Of a stretch of 8,267 nt of DNA, positions 6,699 to 8,267 are shown in pieces (the stretch's first letter is position 1; each line of letters starts with the position of its first letter). The notes under the pieces were generated by a model that was not told where the DNA came from, did not search any database, and worked only from the letters and a program-made list of their open reading frames with translations. The stretch comes from Epsilonproteobacteria bacterium 4484_65 (GTDB lineage Bacteria; Campylobacterota; Campylobacteria; Campylobacterales; Sulfurovaceae), in the NCBI GenBank assembly GCA_002085305.1, contig NATJ01000038.1, forward strand, positions 1-8,267, written 5' to 3'. The position numbers and the translations under genes were made by a program.

Positions 6699-8030
6699 TT
6701 ATTTAAATATTGACAGCAATACACCTGCTGCTACTGCTGAACCGATAACACCAGCTACGTTAGGACCCATAGCATGCATAAGTAGAATATTACCAGGCTT
6801 CTCTTCAGAACCTACTTTACTTACAACTCTTGCTGACATTGGTACCGCAGAAACCCCTGCTGCACCAATAAGTGGATTAATAGGCTCATCTGAAAACCTA
6901 TTCATAAGTTTTGCCATAAGTACACCCATCGCTGTACCTGCTGAGAATGCAAGTAAACCAATGATCATGATCCCCATAGTCTCAACAACAAGGAATTTAT
7001 CTGCTGCAAGTTTCGAACCCACACCCAATCCAAGGAATATCGTGACGATATTGATCAATGAATTTTGCATCGTATCACTAAGTCTGTCTACAACACCTGA
7101 CTCTTTTGCAAAGTTACCAAAAGCAAATGCACCGATAAGCGGTGTTGACTCCGGTAAGATCAAAATAGAAAGTATTAAAACAACAATAGGGAAAATAAGC
7201 TTTTCAAGTCTATGTACTTTTCTGCTTGTTTTCATCACGATCTGACGCTCTTCTTTATTTGTTAAAAGTCTCATAATAGGGGGCTGAATAACCGGTACAA
7301 GTGCCATATATGAATAGGCAGCAACTGCGATAGCCCCTAGCATATCCGGTGCAAGTCTGTTAGCAATAAAAATAGATGTTGGACCATCTGCACCACCGAT
7401 AATACTGATCGCAGATGCATCTTTCAGACTAAAGCCGATGGCAACAGCTCCAACCAGTGAACCAAAGATACCAAATTGTGCCGCTCCACCAAGAATAGCA
7501 GTTTTAGGGTTTGACAGAAGCGGACCAAAGTCTGTCATCGCACCAACACCCATAAAGATAAGCAGTGGAAAGAACTCATTGGCTATACCCATATTATAGA
7601 TCACCCCTAACATACCATGTGCTCCACCTATTCCTGCCAGAGGAATATTGGCCAGTAAACCACCAAATGCAATAGGGATCAGCAGTAATGGTTCAAAATT
7701 TTTCGCAATCGCTAAATAGAAGAGGATAAACACAATGATGATCATAATAATACGACCTAAAGATGACTCAAACCAAGTCATCGGTCTCTCAAATTCATGA
7801 CCTGCCGGCTCAGATGTCATCTCGCCATCATTAACATCAATGATAGCTTTAATACCGGTAGTTTCCCAGAAACTACCCATCAACTCACCAATACTTTTTG
7901 GCGTATATTCTTTTTCTTTTACACTCTCTTGTGTAGCTACTCCTGCATCATGAGAAGAAGAAGCTCCTGCCATTGAAGTAAATGCAACCATGGCAAACAG
8001 CAAAGAGAGAAGTATCTGTTTGATATTCAT
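6699..8030 (-). CDS. oadB: Na+-translocating oxaloacetate decarboxylase beta subunit
   Basis: Integral membrane subunit that decarboxylates carboxybiotin on OadA and couples this to Na+ transport; the same family serves malonyl-, methylmalonyl- and glutaconyl-CoA decarboxylases. Residues shown by mutagenesis to matter in Klebsiella OadB (D203, Y229, N373, G377, S382, R389) all occur here at a constant offset of 12. They are D215 in [10 protein letters not shown]241, and N385, G389, S394, R401 in [17 protein letters not shown]. Other family landmarks are [14 protein letters not shown] (159-172) and GNFAKESGV (305-313). The N-terminus is longer than the Klebsiella form before the KNFEPLLL helix (from 110). 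It has a signal-peptide-like helix (about 4-22, with AGA-S as a possible cleavage site) and a polar stretch (23-88) containing SFWETTG. Total length, 443, is near normal because a loop after GGLLANIP is short. ATG follows the oadA stop by 2 bases, with GGAG inside the end of oadA. Substrate is taken as oxaloacetate from its neighbours. Confidence 0.94.
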   Translation of the reverse strand: MNIKQILLSLLFAMVAFTSMAGASSSHDAGVATQESVKEKEYTPKSIGELMGSFWETTGIKAIIDVNDGEMTSEPAGHEFERPMTWFESSLGRIIMIIIVFILFYLAIAKNFEPLLLIPIAFGGLLANIPLAGIGGAHGMLGVIYNMGIANEFFPLLIFMGVGAMTDFGPLLSNPKTAILGGAAQFGIFGSLVGAVAIGFSLKDASAISIIGGADGPTSIFIANRLAPDMLGAIAVAAYSYMALVPVIQPPIMRLLTNKEERQIVMKTSRKVHRLEKLIFPIVVLILSILILPESTPLIGAFAFGNFAKESGVVDRLSDTMQNSLINIVTIFLGLGVGSKLAADKFLVVETMGIMIIGLLAFSAGTAMGVLMAKLMNRFSDEPINPLIGAAGVSAVPMSARVVSKVGSEEKPGNILLMHAMGPNVAGVIGSAVAAGVLLSIFK

Positions 8031-8032
8031 TT

Positions 8033-8267
8033 CTACTCCATTGTGGCAAGAAGTTGTGCGTCAGCGACTGTGTCATTGACATTGACATTGATAGAAGCGA
8101 TCACACCATCTTTTGGTGCAGTGATATCTATCTCCATTTTCATCGCTTCAAGGATCATGATCTTTTCACCCTCTTTAATGCTATCACCTGGGCTAACCAG
8201 GATCTTCCACACATTACCTGGAGTTTGAGAGTGTATTTCAACACCACCTACACCATTAGCCGGAACA
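8033..8267 (-). CDS. oadA: Oxaloacetate decarboxylase/pyruvate carboxylase alpha subunit, biotin-carrier C-terminus (partial)
   Basis: Only the last 77 codons are inside the window; the gene continues past 8267. The visible part is a complete biotinyl (BCCP-like) domain. It has a beta-barrel start ([20 protein letters not shown]), the biotin attachment site EAMKM with the target lysine at 8135-8137, the mirror-image half (TAPKDGVI), and an end at QLLATME followed by TAG. The biotin carries the carboxyl group from the carboxyltransferase domain, which should lie upstream, to OadB. The 2-base spacing to oadB argues for one operon and for OadA rather than a stand-alone pyruvate carboxylase subunit. 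Whether a gamma subunit (oadG) lies further upstream cannot be seen. The symbol is inferred from this domain plus neighbour. Confidence 0.88.
   Translation of the reverse strand, partial: VPANGVGGVEIHSQTPGNVWKILVSPGDSIKEGEKIMILEAMKMEIDITAPKDGVIASINVNVNDTVADAQLLATME

Noticed and set aside
1..8267. CRISPR arrays, insertion sequences, tRNA or rRNA genes, phage or defence genes
   Set aside because: No repeated spacer-like units, transposase motifs, cloverleaf sequences or rRNA signatures were seen; coding sequence accounts for nearly all bases.

Overview
The window looks like an ordinary chromosomal stretch of a low-GC, Gram-negative bacterium, most likely a Campylobacterota (Epsilonproteobacteria) member of the Sulfurovum/Sulfurimonas kind. 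This placement is inference. It rests on AT-rich codon use, a periplasmic multihaem cytochrome c, and the grouping of an oxaloacetate decarboxylase with ATP-type PEP carboxykinase. No marker gene in the window fixes the taxon. Every recognisable gene lies on the minus strand, so transcription runs from high to low coordinates.

From right to left (5' to 3' for the genes): (i) 8267-6699 is the biotin-carrier end of oadA, then, after 2 bases, oadB, the Na+-translocating beta subunit. (ii) 6698-6569 is a 130-base gap with a near-perfect hairpin, two ACTAGT-centred palindromes and a good -10 box for the next gene. (iii) 6568-4976 is pckA, closed by a strong hairpin terminator. (iv) 4870-4685 is a small two-helix DUF2892/YgaP-type membrane protein, apparently transcribed alone between two terminators. 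(v) 4684-4551 holds its terminator and the mgtE upstream region with an 11-base direct repeat of exact 20-base period. (vi) 4550 to about 840 is a tight three-gene unit: mgtE (Mg2+ channel), a CNNM/CorC-type CBS membrane protein, and a GTG-started RhlE-like DEAD-box RNA helicase. (vii) 844-1 is a multihaem cytochrome c reading frame.

Functionally, OadA/OadB and PckA all act on oxaloacetate, linking pyruvate, oxaloacetate and PEP, with the first pair coupled to Na+ movement. MgtE and the CNNM protein are two differently built Mg2+-related membrane proteins, probably made from one message.

I did not find a clear undescribed system. The most anomalous spot is the join near 837-847. The helicase gene runs without its expected stop directly into the body of the cytochrome gene in another reading frame. 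The cytochrome lacks its start codon, signal peptide and the first cysteine of its first haem motif. This is either a genuine deletion fusion that damages both genes or a chimaeric join in the clone or assembly. The next most interesting items are the repeat upstream of mgtE and the dyad cluster upstream of pckA.
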